A DNA stretch of 64,000 nt from Shewanella sp. UCD-KL12 (GCF_001957125.1 NZ_MPHJ01000011.1:423-64422), one strand, 5' to 3'. Positions 26,112 to 35,439 are shown, numbered from the stretch's first letter. The notes: generated from the letters alone by a model not told the origin. A program made the numbers and translations.

Positions 26112-26290
26112 ATTGTAACCTAACGCCTGTCAGGCGGGGCATGGGCAGCGACTTCAGCGAAACGCCGTGAACACATCCGTGTGGGCTCTACCAAAACATC
26201 TGACCTACAAGGGTGTGGGGAATGCCGAAGAAATGCAGGGAAGGTTTCCGGCCATGTTTTGGAAGCTCCCAGCCGCATCTACACTGATTG
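26112..26290 (+). repeat. Dispersed structured repeat, copy A
   Basis: Begins ATTGTAACCTAACGCCTG with the hairpin CGCCTG-T-CAGGCG and ends CCCAGCCGCATCTACA. Inside, 26183-26199 and 26254-26270 form long inverted arms (GGGCTCTACCAAAACAT against ATGTTTTGGAAGCTCCC). Both ends recur at 29444-29644 on the opposite strand, and the left end at 55672. No ORF of note. It may be a non-autonomous mobile element or an RNA-forming repeat. Confidence 0.7.
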
Positions 26291-26469
26291 TTTACAAGAA
26301 AGCTATCTTTTAGATTTTTAATTACTTCAATAAGTTAACTTTAATTACGCCTTACTTTGTGTAGAACTCAACATGAAAGATAAAACCAGTGAACTTAACT
26401 GATACTAATAAAACTCGATGAAGCATAAAAAATACAAAAAAAACTTGTGATTAGACAAGAGATAAAATA

Positions 26470-27342
26470 ATGAACTTACTGCACCTCCAAGCCTTGTTAA
26501 TGGCAATTGAGACTGGCTCTATTTCTGCAGCGGCGCGACAGCTAGGTAAACGGCAATCTCAGGTTAGCCAATGGATCTCCGATTTAGAGATTGATTTGGG
26601 AGTGAGCTTTTTTGATCGCTCGGGTAACAAGACGAGCTTAAGTCAGGATGGCGAAAAGTTATTGCCCTACCTCACCCACAGCTTGAGCCAACTAGATAAG
26701 TTTGTCCAAAGTGCCCAGGTTCTTGCAGAAAGTGAACCAAGTACACTAAGGATTGGTATGGAAAACTATATTCCTGATATCGCTTTTTCTCCTGTGCTGG
26801 CATCTTTATTCGATACGCCAAACCTGAGTATTGAGGTGTACCGAGAAGAAGTCGGCCAGCTAGAGAAAGATCTCTGTGAAGGACATACAGATATCATTCT
26901 GACTCACGAATCTGACACAGTCCATCACACTCAGTTTGACTACTGCCGTTTAGGTTATTATCACGAAGAGCTGGTTTGTAGCCCTCAGCATGCCTTGGCT
27001 AAACTCCCTAACATAAGCTTGCAAGACTTAAGTCAATACAGTGAATTAGTTTGGGGTGATGTTGGTCATAGTGATGAAAACGGATTCAGCCCTAACTACG
27101 GGCTATTTTCTGATATCAATACCCTCATCGCTATGCTAAAACGAGGGAAAGGCTACGCGTTTCTCCCCCATGAATATGTGAGTTCGATGATTTCGGATAA
27201 ACAACTCATCCCCCTAAATTGCGATTTTGAGCGCGTAGGGATCAAGCGTAAAGTAGAGATCTGTTGGCGCAATGGCTTAACCTTATCTAGCAAGGGAGCC
27301 AAAGCGATTGATGCTTTCAAGCAGGAGCACCAGTTAATCTAG
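26470..27342 (+). CDS. LysR-family transcriptional regulator
   Basis: This is a 290-residue regulator. The N-terminal winged helix-turn-helix (about 1-60) has AIETGSISAAARQLGKRQSQVSQWISDLE, and the rest is a periplasmic-binding-like effector domain. LysR proteins often control a neighbouring gene on the opposite strand. Here the nearest downstream gene is the convergent amidohydrolase, so the target is not obvious. A weak AGAGA ribosome site precedes the ATG. The upstream region is occupied by repeat copy A. Confidence 0.92.
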   Translation: MNLLHLQALLMAIETGSISAAARQLGKRQSQVSQWISDLEIDLGVSFFDRSGNKTSLSQDGEKLLPYLTHSLSQLDKFVQSAQVLAESEPSTLRIGMENYIPDIAFSPVLASLFDTPNLSIEVYREEVGQLEKDLCEGHTDIILTHESDTVHHTQFDYCRLGYYHEELVCSPQHALAKLPNISLQDLSQYSELVWGDVGHSDENGFSPNYGLFSDINTLIAMLKRGKGYAFLPHEYVSSMISDKQLIPLNCDFERVGIKRKVEICWRNGLTLSSKGAKAIDAFKQEHQLI

Positions 27343-27435
27343 TGTCAGTTTAAAACACTCATCGCTGGCATCCGATGAGAACTCTACCAGCAATACAGCC
27401 ATTTAGGGTACTTATTTAATAACAATGGCTACAGG

Positions 27436-29130
27436 CTAGTGCTCCTCAGCATCGAACACTACTTTACCTTGCAACAGCGTCATAATGACCTCGGCGTAAA
27501 CAATTTCTTCAACTGCTAATTGAGTAATATCACTGTCAATTATTGCGAAATCGGCAGATTTCCCAACTTCGATTGAACCCGTTACCTCACTAATCCCAAG
27601 ACTAGCGGCGGCATTGATGGTGTAAGCATCGATGGCTGTATCTATGTCGGGTAAACCAGTTGCCCCCATTGTTATACTGTTGGCAATGCCTACCAAAGGA
27701 TTGATATTGTGTACATTCCAATCGCTGCTTAAAGAGACATTTGCTCCAGTATCAAAAATAGTCTTTAGGTTCATCAACAACCTACTACGCTTTTCACCAA
27801 GAAATGGTTCTGCCCAGCTATGATCGTGATGGGCGACATAATCCGAGCCCACTTGGAAATCTGCGGTTATGTCTAACTTAGCAAAGCGTGGCACATCTTG
27901 AGGATTAACCAGTTCAACATGGGTTAAGGTATAGGGTCTGCTAGCGCCCTTATTGCGAACATATTCAACCGCATTAAGTGACTCCCTTATCGCCCCATCA
28001 CCAATAGCATGAATATGGGCACCAAAGCCTATTTGATTCAGTTTGTCCAACCAGCTTGGCATCTGTTGCGGGGCAATATAGTTAATGCCCAAAGGTTCAT
28101 CTGCAATATACGTGTCTATATAGGGCTTCAGTAATTTTGCCGTACCGTTAATAAATATACCGTCACTGTACATCTTCACCTGATCGACAAGTAGCAAACC
28201 AGACTTATCACTTGAATGAATGCTCTTCAGGTATTTCAACTGGGCAGCCATAGAGTCAGTAGGGTAGATCCAGGGACGAAGCGATACTCTTGCAGTTAAC
28301 TCATCATTCTTCTCTGCCGCTCTCCATACCTCATACCAACCTCGCTTCCAATATAATCGACCATCGCCTATGGTGGTAATACCATGAGCTGCTGCCTCTT
28401 CCAGCCCAGACATTAGGCCGATATAGCTAGCATCAAACTGGTTTTCTAAACTATTCCACGCCATCTCCATCACCAGATCACCGGCATTATCAAGCAAGAT
28501 ACCATTAAGCTCGCCAGTTTCCTCGTCTTTAAGAATTTTGCCGCCTTGAGGTTCAATCGACTCTTTGGTGATCCCTGCACGCCTTAGTGCTTGTGAGTTC
28601 ACCCACATTGAATGTGACGTTTGCTCCATGATAACAACGGGATGGTCGGGGTATATACGATCTATCACTTCAAGCGGTGTACTGTCATTCTGCTCATGAA
28701 GCACTGCATCAATGGAAAAACCGTAACCCATCAACCATTCATTATCATTGGCTTGTTTACGACAGGCCTTCAGGTAGGGAACTTGCTCAGCCAGCGAGGC
28801 ATCCATATTTAACTCGCAGTTCCCACCCGCTGATGATGCAGCTTCAAACACATGATTGTGATTATCAATAAACCCCGGCATCACAAAGGCATGTTCCAAA
28901 TCAATTACTTGAGTTTGGGCGTTACGATAGCCATTCACGCCATCTTCATTACCTATATAGACTATATTTCCATCATAGACTGCCAAAGTATCAGCACTCT
29001 GATGACCATAAATCACTGCATTAGTCATGATCAAATCTGCCAGTTCTGCTGGCTCTGTAGTCTCGGCTTTACAACTTGTAGCCCCCATGACTAAGCCCGC
29101 TATCAGTGCAAGTGAATACACTTTCTTCAT
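27436..29130 (-). CDS. Exported amidohydrolase, YtcJ-like (amidohydrolase family 3)
   Basis: This is a 564-residue metal-dependent amidohydrolase with a signal sequence that ends in GATSC, a probable lipobox with C20. The metal-binding start of the barrel is MPGFIDNHNH (HxH), and later motifs include THVELV, the IGDGAI region with AHIHAIGDG and the C-terminal GSIEVGKSADFAIID. Family 3 enzymes hydrolyse diverse amides and N-formyl compounds; the substrate cannot be read. AGGA lies upstream of the ATG. Location should be periplasmic or membrane-anchored, unusual but known for this group. Confidence 0.87.
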   Translation of the reverse strand: MKKVYSLALIAGLVMGATSCKAETTEPAELADLIMTNAVIYGHQSADTLAVYDGNIVYIGNEDGVNGYRNAQTQVIDLEHAFVMPGFIDNHNHVFEAASSAGGNCELNMDASLAEQVPYLKACRKQANDNEWLMGYGFSIDAVLHEQNDSTPLEVIDRIYPDHPVVIMEQTSHSMWVNSQALRRAGITKESIEPQGGKILKDEETGELNGILLDNAGDLVMEMAWNSLENQFDASYIGLMSGLEEAAAHGITTIGDGRLYWKRGWYEVWRAAEKNDELTARVSLRPWIYPTDSMAAQLKYLKSIHSSDKSGLLLVDQVKMYSDGIFINGTAKLLKPYIDTYIADEPLGINYIAPQQMPSWLDKLNQIGFGAHIHAIGDGAIRESLNAVEYVRNKGASRPYTLTHVELVNPQDVPRFAKLDITADFQVGSDYVAHHDHSWAEPFLGEKRSRLLMNLKTIFDTGANVSLSSDWNVHNINPLVGIANSITMGATGLPDIDTAIDAYTINAAASLGISEVTGSIEVGKSADFAIIDSDITQLAVEEIVYAEVIMTLLQGKVVFDAEEH

Positions 29131-29443
29131 AAGTTCATCCTATTTCCCCAAACTCTAAATAAGTATAGGGAATCTTGAGTTCAATTTCAGACAGGCTAAC
29201 GTAAGAGAAAAAATAAACAAAAGTACTCACTATCTAAAATTTGAGATAGTGACATTTAGGTATAGAAACTAGATAAATTATCGCTCGATCATTAGATCAT
29301 ATGGGGTTATGCGGAGTGAGTGTAAACTTTCTTGAGTTTACCTTACATTTCATAAGTATAAGGCTTTTCTAGACTCTTTTCACTTACGCATTTCTGTCCA
29401 AAAATTAGCTACAAGCCAAAACACTTAAATCGAAGAAATGAAC
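29131..29443. other. Intergenic upstream of amidohydrolase gene
   Basis: AT-rich sequence without an ORF. It contains ATCTAAAATTTGAGAT near 29231, an imperfect inverted repeat, but no confident promoter. It borders repeat copy B. Confidence 0.45.
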
Positions 29444-29644
29444 CACCTGATGTAGATGCGGCTGTGGGCTTAGATTTCAGGGTGAGGTATCACTACGTGA
29501 TACTCTTCGAACGAGAGACAGGATGTCGAACTGGCAGTTAAACATGAAGGTTGTTTGAAACCGCAGAGCGTATAGGCATATATTAATAGCGTTCCACAGA
29601 AGCACATAGACATTCCTCGCCGGACAGGCGGTTGATTACAATTA
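29444..29644 (-). repeat. Dispersed structured repeat, copy B
   Basis: Read on the minus strand it begins AATTGTAATCAACCGCCTG and contains CCGCCTGTCCGGCG, then ends GCCCACAGCCGCATCTACA, so both ends match copy A. The interior differs and carries its own hairpin GTATCAC-GTGATAC near 29488-29504 on the plus strand. CCCTGAAATC (29473-29482 complement) is shared with copy C. Confidence 0.65.
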
Positions 29645-29731
29645 AGCTCAGATACTCAGTAAACTTCCAAATACCAAAACAGCCAAATGAAACCAGCCTA
29701 TACAATATTTGAAACTTGTTAATCTACAAGT

Positions 29732-29763
29732 ATAAAAAAGGCCATGGGAGGAACCATAGCCTT
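29732..29763 (-). terminator. Intrinsic terminator (minus strand)
   Basis: On the minus strand AAGGCTATGG and CCATGGCCTT pair with one mismatch around a 6-base loop and are followed by TTTTTT. It ends transcription of the gene at 29825-30262. Confidence 0.8.
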
Positions 29764-29824
29764 AACCGATCCCCTCATTAGCATACTAAAGAAAAGATCT
29801 ATTTCTCATCCAAGAGAAAACTTA

Positions 29825-30262
29825 TTACTTACCTTCAATAACTGCGCGAATGCTGTTGAGCAAGGCTCTATCAGTACGGGCTTTTTTAAGCTTCTTAGCA
29901 CTCTCTTTAAGGGAGTCATCCGAGATACGGGTAAAGATACCGTTGTACTCTTTCTCGTCTATAGCATCATCACTGTCTGCAGCTTCTGAAATATCTTGTG
30001 CTACACGGCTTAATTGTAACCAGGCATTGGCAATATAAAAGCCATGAAAATCAGATTGTGGTAGCAAGCTTTTAGCACTCTTTGGCAGTGCCTCCCACCC
30101 CTTAATAAACTTCTCATCGCTGTCTTCAAGTAGCTCATTGCACAGGTTTGCGTAAGCTTCCAGCAGGTTCTCAGGGATCTTATCCATAGGGATCACAACA
30201 TTACAGACATTCAGTGATACTTGTTCGACGCGCGTTTTATACTCAGGAGTAATTTCGATCAT
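29825..30262 (-). CDS. Conserved hypothetical helical protein (possibly DUF3069)
   Basis: This is a 145-residue acidic, mostly helical cytoplasmic protein with no signal peptide or membrane segment. It has a low-complexity acidic stretch (ISEAADSDDAIDEKEY) and a lysine-rich C-terminal helix (SAKKLKKARTD). I associate this pattern loosely with DUF3069 of gammaproteobacteria but cannot confirm it. It is a single gene with its own terminator, so it is likely real. Function unknown. Confidence 0.65.
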   Translation of the reverse strand: MIEITPEYKTRVEQVSLNVCNVVIPMDKIPENLLEAYANLCNELLEDSDEKFIKGWEALPKSAKSLLPQSDFHGFYIANAWLQLSRVAQDISEAADSDDAIDEKEYNGIFTRISDDSLKESAKKLKKARTDRALLNSIRAVIEGK

Positions 30263-30642
30263 GTTTTGCTCTATCAGTTTTTAATTCATTAAATGGAAAT
30301 TTGTCATTAGCTATCATTAAGCTTAGAAGTTGCCGCTAACCTAAAAGCCATAGTTGACCTGCTTAGCGGCATTAAAATGCTCTCAAACACGGCTCTCACA
30401 GAGATAACCCTTCCTAATACGGTGATTATGCCAGCTTTTATACCTGCCCAATAATCTAAATGCAAAAAAGACCAAGTGCACGCAGCAAAACACACAAGTG
30501 ACTAGACTAATGCGCACCCCATAAGATACAGTATGTTATGCTAAAAAAATGCATATAAAGTCTGCATCAGTTAGTTATTGTTCACTATAATTTGTTGTAT
30601 GCTATATACAAAGAATAATTAGAAGGGTTTCGTAAACATATA
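30263..30642. other. Divergent intergenic region upstream of GGDEF gene
   Basis: About 380 bases. A 62-codon minus-strand frame here (30307-30495) has no ribosome site or recognisable features and is not called. At 30595-30611 the inverted repeat TTGTAT-GCTAT-ATACAA lies about 32 bases before the cyclase start and could be an operator or overlap its -10 element. Confidence 0.45.
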
Positions 30643-32550
30643 ATGGCTCATAGGTTGCCCCCTCTCCAGGTAAAGTCGGTTATAGCGCTTTGTAAGCATT
30701 TTCCTTTATGGATAGCTTTTACTTACATAATCTTGCTATCTTTTTCCCCTATTAGCAGGGCTGAAGAAACCGATCCTTTTCTAGAGACATTCGAGCTGCT
30801 AGAAAGTGGAAAGCTTTTATCGGCCGATGAGCTAAAAGTAAAACTTGATTACCTAAAAGCCAATATCAATGCAGACGACACGAGCAACTACCAAAGGCTA
30901 CAACGCGCTCTATGTTGGAATATCGACGCCTTTAATCCAGATAAAAGAGATGAAGGGCTTACATTTGTTCAGCAACAACTTGAATCTGAATTAATAAAAC
31001 AATCAGCAGAAACCGTTGCAGACTTAATGCTTTGCCGTGGCTGGTTTTACCAATTCTCTGGTGAGGTTAGTCTAGCGCTTGATGAATACAATAAAGTTGT
31101 CGCAAAAGCTTATCAGCTGGAGTCTCCTCGTCTAATTGCTGACGCTCGTGGATTACGCGGCGCAATGTACTCTTTTCAAGGTAATTATGCATCAGCATTA
31201 GAGGATCTACTTACAGCGCAACAGCTATACGAAAGTTTGAATTTAGAAATATGGAGTCGCTATAACTTAGCTGAAATAGCCACTAGCTACCGCCGCTTTG
31301 GCGACCCTCAAACTGCAATAAAATATTATGACAAGCTAGTCACTCAGTTTACTCACTCCGGCGATCTTGAGCTAGCTACAGGTATTACAACCGAAATGGC
31401 TATCGCACTAGAGGAGTTAGGCGAAAACGAAGCAGCATTAGAGAAATATCTGCAAAGTTATGATTACTGGCACCAAGAAGAAGATGAGCTTGCCATGAGT
31501 TTTGTGTCTGTAAATTTAGCTGGCACCCTGATTAAGCTACAACGCCTAGATGAAGCAAGTAAGTACCTGAACTTTGCCCAAAAACACGTCTTAAGCTCAG
31601 AAGAAGCCTTTTATAGTTTTATGATGTTATTTCGTGCTCAAATCAGTTTTTTAAACAATCAATCTCAGCAAGCACTGCCCTTTATAGAGGAATCAGAAGC
31701 TGCTTTTAACCGAGTCAAAAACTCCAGAGGCTTGACTCAACTTTACATGCTCAAAAGCCAAATTTATGCAGATCTATTAAACTGGGAACTTGCTTATCAC
31801 TCTCTTGAGCAATATATACGACTACATAATGAACTCGATATAAAACAGCAGAGCCATAGAACAACGGAGATGCGCACTCGATTTAATACTAAACAAGTCG
31901 AAAGTGAAAACACGCTTCTCATAGAGAAACAAGAGATCAAAGAGCGAGAGCTAAAGATCCTTCAACAGAATCGATACTTGCAATTCACTGTTATTTTCCT
32001 GGCTTTGATAGTGATAATCAACATATCCTTTTTTGCCTATAAGCAAGCTAAGAAGTCCAAGTTATTAGAAGTTTTAGCCTTAACAGATCATTTGACTCAA
32101 CTCCCTAATAGAAGACACACCTACACTCTTGGAGAGCAACTCTTTGCTGAGAAAGCGCCACTGTCGCTAATCTTATTTGATGCGGACTACTTTAAAAAGA
32201 TTAATGATCTCTTTGGCCATGATATTGGCGACCAAGCGCTCATTGCACTCGCTAATATTTCCAGTTCAATAATGAGAAGCTCAGATCTCGTTGGTCGAGT
32301 TGGTGGAGAGGAGTTTTTAGTCATCTTACCGAATACAGAGCTGCAGCAAGCAAGAGAGATTGCAGAGCGTTTAGTCAAAGCGATTGCTCAATCAGACTTT
32401 AGCCATATTGAAGACAAGCTCGCGATGACTATCAGTGCAGGTGTTGCGTCCCGAGACCAAGACAAGCACTTCTCGGAGCTACTACAACGCACTGATAGCG
32501 CCCTATATCAAGCAAAGTCTGATGGAAGAAACTGTGCAAAATCGGTTTAA
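30643..32550 (+). CDS. Membrane-anchored TPR diguanylate cyclase (GGDEF)
   Basis: This is a 635-residue protein with an N-terminal signal/membrane segment (WIAFTYIILLSFSPISRA), a large extracytoplasmic region of tetratricopeptide-like helices (about 150-420), a membrane segment (about 446-467, QFTVIFLALIVIINISFFAY) and a C-terminal GGDEF domain. The active-site loop is GGEEF (about 554-558) and an inhibitory RxxD site (RSSD) lies five residues before it, so it should make cyclic di-GMP with product feedback. No EAL domain. Sensory input is probably protein or peptide contact through the TPR region. It stands alone. Confidence 0.92.
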   Translation: MAHRLPPLQVKSVIALCKHFPLWIAFTYIILLSFSPISRAEETDPFLETFELLESGKLLSADELKVKLDYLKANINADDTSNYQRLQRALCWNIDAFNPDKRDEGLTFVQQQLESELIKQSAETVADLMLCRGWFYQFSGEVSLALDEYNKVVAKAYQLESPRLIADARGLRGAMYSFQGNYASALEDLLTAQQLYESLNLEIWSRYNLAEIATSYRRFGDPQTAIKYYDKLVTQFTHSGDLELATGITTEMAIALEELGENEAALEKYLQSYDYWHQEEDELAMSFVSVNLAGTLIKLQRLDEASKYLNFAQKHVLSSEEAFYSFMMLFRAQISFLNNQSQQALPFIEESEAAFNRVKNSRGLTQLYMLKSQIYADLLNWELAYHSLEQYIRLHNELDIKQQSHRTTEMRTRFNTKQVESENTLLIEKQEIKERELKILQQNRYLQFTVIFLALIVIINISFFAYKQAKKSKLLEVLALTDHLTQLPNRRHTYTLGEQLFAEKAPLSLILFDADYFKKINDLFGHDIGDQALIALANISSSIMRSSDLVGRVGGEEFLVILPNTELQQAREIAERLVKAIAQSDFSHIEDKLAMTISAGVASRDQDKHFSELLQRTDSALYQAKSDGRNCAKSV

Positions 32551-32632
32551 TCAATGGTATTAACCCGTAGTAAGAGAGAACATTGCTAAAAAGAAAAGAG
32601 TAGGAGAACAAAGAGTAAGAAAAGCAAGCGAA

Positions 32633-33493
32633 TTAGTGATTAAGCCAAAGGATATCAACCGAGTCGGAGACTGAAATTGACAGATGTGTATCATCAAAGT
32701 ATTTCGTATAAAGTCGCTTAAACTTTCCAGAGGTTTTGAAAGCCGTTAATGCTTCAGCCCAATGCTCTATAACCTGCTGATGAGTCCCTTTTGAAAAAGC
32801 TAAATAGAGAACAATTTCATCGAGAACAAATACAGGCTTAACACTCGTAGCCTGTTCGCCTACTTTTTCAAGTAAGCTAGCCACAGCAACATCAGCTTGA
32901 CACCATAAACGAACTCTCCCTCTAAAAAGCTGCTTAGCGGAGTGCTCGGGATAACTTGCCAACTGGAGGTTTGTCACGCCAGCTTGTTTTAATAAACTCT
33001 CGCCAATGGTGTCCCGGTAAACCCCTATCGCGCCTACAGTCTTAAGCTCGTCGGCACGCTCAATTTCAATCTCATCTTCAGCGAGCGCGAACAAAGATAT
33101 CTTACTGCTCAGAATAGGGCCAACAAAGTGAAATTTATTACGGCGGGTTTCATTGATTGATGTGGCAAACAACAACACATTAGCCCGTGTCTCTGCAATA
33201 GATAAGGCTCTAGCCCAAGGCATTACCTCAATCTGTTGTTCGTTTTCGACAGAAAGCTGCAACTGCTCAACTAACTCTACAGCAAAGCCTTTAGCAGCAC
33301 CGGACTCCTCATAGGAGACTGGTGCCCAAGGTTCTGTAATTAGGCGTAGTTCAGGGCTGGAAACGGCAGCTCTTACCTGAGCGGCTTGAGCATTTAATGA
33401 AACGAGCATACATGTGGCAACAGTCACTGTCAGAATCAAAGCCAAAGTCAGTGCCTTGAGCATAAACTTGAATGGAGCTAAACACTTTCCCAT
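32633..33493 (-). CDS. Periplasmic substrate-binding protein (SBP_bac_3-like), orphan
   Basis: This is a 286-residue protein with a signal peptide (LTLALILTVTVATCMLVSLNAQAA) and the two-lobed family 3 solute-binding fold: LRLITEPWAPVSYEE at the start of lobe 1, GFAVELVEQL, and FKRLYTKYF near the end. No permease or ATPase genes are near, so it may bind a ligand for a sensor rather than for uptake. AGAGG lies before the ATG. It converges with the GGDEF gene. Confidence 0.82.
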   Translation of the reverse strand: MGKCLAPFKFMLKALTLALILTVTVATCMLVSLNAQAAQVRAAVSSPELRLITEPWAPVSYEESGAAKGFAVELVEQLQLSVENEQQIEVMPWARALSIAETRANVLLFATSINETRRNKFHFVGPILSSKISLFALAEDEIEIERADELKTVGAIGVYRDTIGESLLKQAGVTNLQLASYPEHSAKQLFRGRVRLWCQADVAVASLLEKVGEQATSVKPVFVLDEIVLYLAFSKGTHQQVIEHWAEALTAFKTSGKFKRLYTKYFDDTHLSISVSDSVDILWLNH

Positions 33494-33699
33494 AAATCCT
33501 CTTGGTATGCTTAAAGCCTGTGAAGAGTTGATAACACAGGCCTAGCTTATACCAATTTAACTATAGCAAAAGTGACATATTGTATTTCCCCTGCACCTCA
33601 GTTAATTGTCATTATCTTGATACCCCCTCAACATCACCTTCATCAATGAATATTCAGTGGCACTTGTTCATCTATAAGCCTAGGGATTCAGGAGATAAT

Positions 33700-34152
33700 A
33701 TGATATTTAAAAAGTTAAAAACTCACGTAGCTGCTGCAGCGATAGCAACAGGTTTATCGTTTTCAAGTGTCGGGTTAGTCGGTTACTCTGCACCTGTAAT
33801 GGCCGTAGCAGAAGAGAACTCAATCTATACCATTACCGTATGGAAGATTCATCCTGGTAAACATATAGAGTTTATCGAATACATGAAGGAATGGGAGGAG
33901 GTTTATAAGGTGATCAAACTCCCTCCAATGAAGTGGTACAGAAAGATATCCGGTGATAGTTATGACTTTGTCAGTGTGAGCCCGCCTTTTGATCGCACCG
34001 CTGAACATGAGATGGAGCGCGTTGGTAAAGAGCGTGGCTTACCTATCGGGTATAACTACACATTAAAGCTCAATGAGTTCGTCGATAGCTATACCAGCAC
34101 CATAGTCGAAGGCCCCCAGTCAATGGCAAACTTACTTGATCAAATTGATTAA
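33700..34152 (+). CDS. Small exported protein of unknown function
   Basis: This is a 150-residue protein with a signal peptide (VAAAAIATGLSFSSVGLVGYSAPVMAVA). The mature domain (YTITVWKIHPGKHIEFIEYMKEW) looks like a small alpha/beta unit of the ferredoxin-like dimeric barrel type, as in NIPSNAP or monooxygenase-like proteins, but I cannot assign a family. GGAG lies 5 bases before the ATG at 33700; the longer start at 33580 is unlikely. It ends at a palindrome shared with the facing gene. Confidence 0.65.
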   Translation: MIFKKLKTHVAAAAIATGLSFSSVGLVGYSAPVMAVAEENSIYTITVWKIHPGKHIEFIEYMKEWEEVYKVIKLPPMKWYRKISGDSYDFVSVSPPFDRTAEHEMERVGKERGLPIGYNYTLKLNEFVDSYTSTIVEGPQSMANLLDQID

Positions 34153-34157
34153 AGATA

Positions 34158-34185
34158 AGCTCCTAGGTTCTAAAACCTAGGAGCT
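34158..34185. terminator. CCTAGG palindrome between convergent genes
   Basis: AGCTCCTAGGTT and AACCTAGGAGCT form a perfect 12-bp stem around CTAA. It lies between the stops of two convergent genes but lacks a T-run, so it may be a factor-assisted terminator or a REP-like element. A related 30-bp palindrome occurs at 60742-60771. Confidence 0.55.
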
Positions 34186-34214
34186 CTATGCTAATAGCTC
34201 AGAACTAAAAACTC

Positions 34215-34799
34215 TTAGATAGGATGATAGGATAAACCGATATAGGCTTGGCCTTTCCAAGTATCTAGCACTAAACTGACCTTCTCATTTGCCTGTGGCC
34301 ACTCGCTAAAGAGTTTGTACTCTCCAATAGCGGTTAACTCACATAACTTAGCCCTATCTATGCTTTCCAATGGATTAATAGAAAGCTCATTCAATTTTGT
34401 CTCACCAAACTGTGACACCATACCTTTTCTTATCTGCTTATATTGCTCAACACAAGTTAAAGAATCCGCATTAATAGAGTGATAAAACAAAATATTCTTC
34501 AACTTGCCTTGCTCGGTAAACAGAAACTCCTGATGGAACTCAGTACCAAAAAGCTCACTCTCATAGGTCAGTCTATTTGCCTGCTCATCACTTGGCTTAG
34601 CCACTTGTGATTCTTTCACCTGCTCAAATGAAAGGTGCCAGTCAATCGACATAGGTAAAACAGTGGTACCTATAACACCTCGCTCACTCTGTGCTGCTGG
34701 TTTTTCCTCATTATGAGCTAAAGCAGAAAAGGAAAACTGATAAGAGAAAAATGCAGCCATAGCAATAGCAGATAGAGTTAAATTTGATTGTGATTTCAT
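34215..34799 (-). CDS. Exported hypothetical protein
   Basis: This is a 194-residue protein with a signal peptide (LSAIAMAAFFSYQFSFSALA) and a mature domain with two cysteines (LTCVEQYK and AKLCEL) that could form a disulfide. Several aromatic-ended strands (EFHQEFLFTEQGKLKNILFY) suggest a beta-rich periplasmic domain. I do not recognise the family. GGAG lies 6 bases before the ATG. It is divergent from the curlin-repeat gene, 640 bases away. Confidence 0.65.
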   Translation of the reverse strand: MKSQSNLTLSAIAMAAFFSYQFSFSALAHNEEKPAAQSERGVIGTTVLPMSIDWHLSFEQVKESQVAKPSDEQANRLTYESELFGTEFHQEFLFTEQGKLKNILFYHSINADSLTCVEQYKQIRKGMVSQFGETKLNELSINPLESIDRAKLCELTAIGEYKLFSEWPQANEKVSLVLDTWKGQAYIGLSYHPI

Positions 34800-34883
34800 A
34801 GAGACTCCAGTGACTTAGTTTTAGTTAACCTATCACGCAGGTAGATATGAGTCTTATAACGGTTCGCAGCTCAAATGAAGAAG

Positions 34884-34899
34884 ATTTGTTATAACAAAT
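34884..34899. promoter_or_regulatory. Perfect 16-bp palindrome, possible operator
   Basis: ATTTGTTATAACAAAT is fully self-complementary and lies 85 bases before the start of the minus-strand exported protein gene. The size suits a dimeric regulator. The binding factor is unknown. Confidence 0.35.
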
Positions 34900-35155
34900 T
34901 TTTTCCCATCGCTTATGCTGACACACTGCAGTCGTACTTTAGCACTATTACTCTAGTTATCTCGTCCTTATTAGCACAAGCATTCACTTTCCCTAATTTA
35001 GAACATATAGCCAATATTAACAGTCACTTAATATAAATCAGCAATTAACCAGCTAGTAGTAAAGTATTAGTCACCGAACTAATTATATGCTTTCCGCCTA
35101 GATCCTTTAATACTCAGGACTGATGTTAGTCAGTCGTTAACTCTCCATAATTGTC

Positions 35156-35169
35156 GTCAATTAATTGAC
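35156..35169. promoter_or_regulatory. Perfect 14-bp palindrome, possible operator
   Basis: GTCAATTAATTGAC is fully self-complementary and lies about 270 bases before the curlin-repeat gene start. The size suits a dimeric regulator. The binding factor is unknown. Confidence 0.35.
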
Positions 35170-35439
35170 ATGCTCAATCCTACGTATGAGAAACAACGGA
35201 ATGTGTTTAGTCAATCACAGGCTTAAACAAGCTTTAGTCATTCTAAAGGTGGAACATAAGTAGCCTGAGTAAGATAGAGCACTAATCGAGCAGTAGGATT
35301 AGTGGCAACAACACTGAAAAAATAAACTTTTTGAAATCTTGGTCCAGCAGCAAGGATCTTGTCTGTTTGTTTTGAGTCGATAAACAAAAGCATTAACAAC
35401 TCAAAATAAACCAGTTACTACTAATAAGGGAATATCTCA

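Larger units (their letters stand above)
34800..35439. other. Long intergenic region upstream of curlin-repeat gene
   Basis: 640 bases without a gene. It holds two perfect palindromes (34884-34899 and 35156-35169), which are listed separately. The AT-rich composition suggests a regulated promoter region, possibly with an H-NS-type silencing element. I cannot place the transcription start of the curlin-repeat gene. Confidence 0.5.

Noticed and set aside
30307..30495. 62-codon minus-strand ORF upstream of the GGDEF gene
   Set aside because: No ribosome site, no homologous motif, and it fills the divergent promoter region.
33547..33565. Second copy of the MITE end (TTATACCAATTTAAC)
   Set aside because: It matches only the first ten or so bases and no partner end follows within a few hundred bases.
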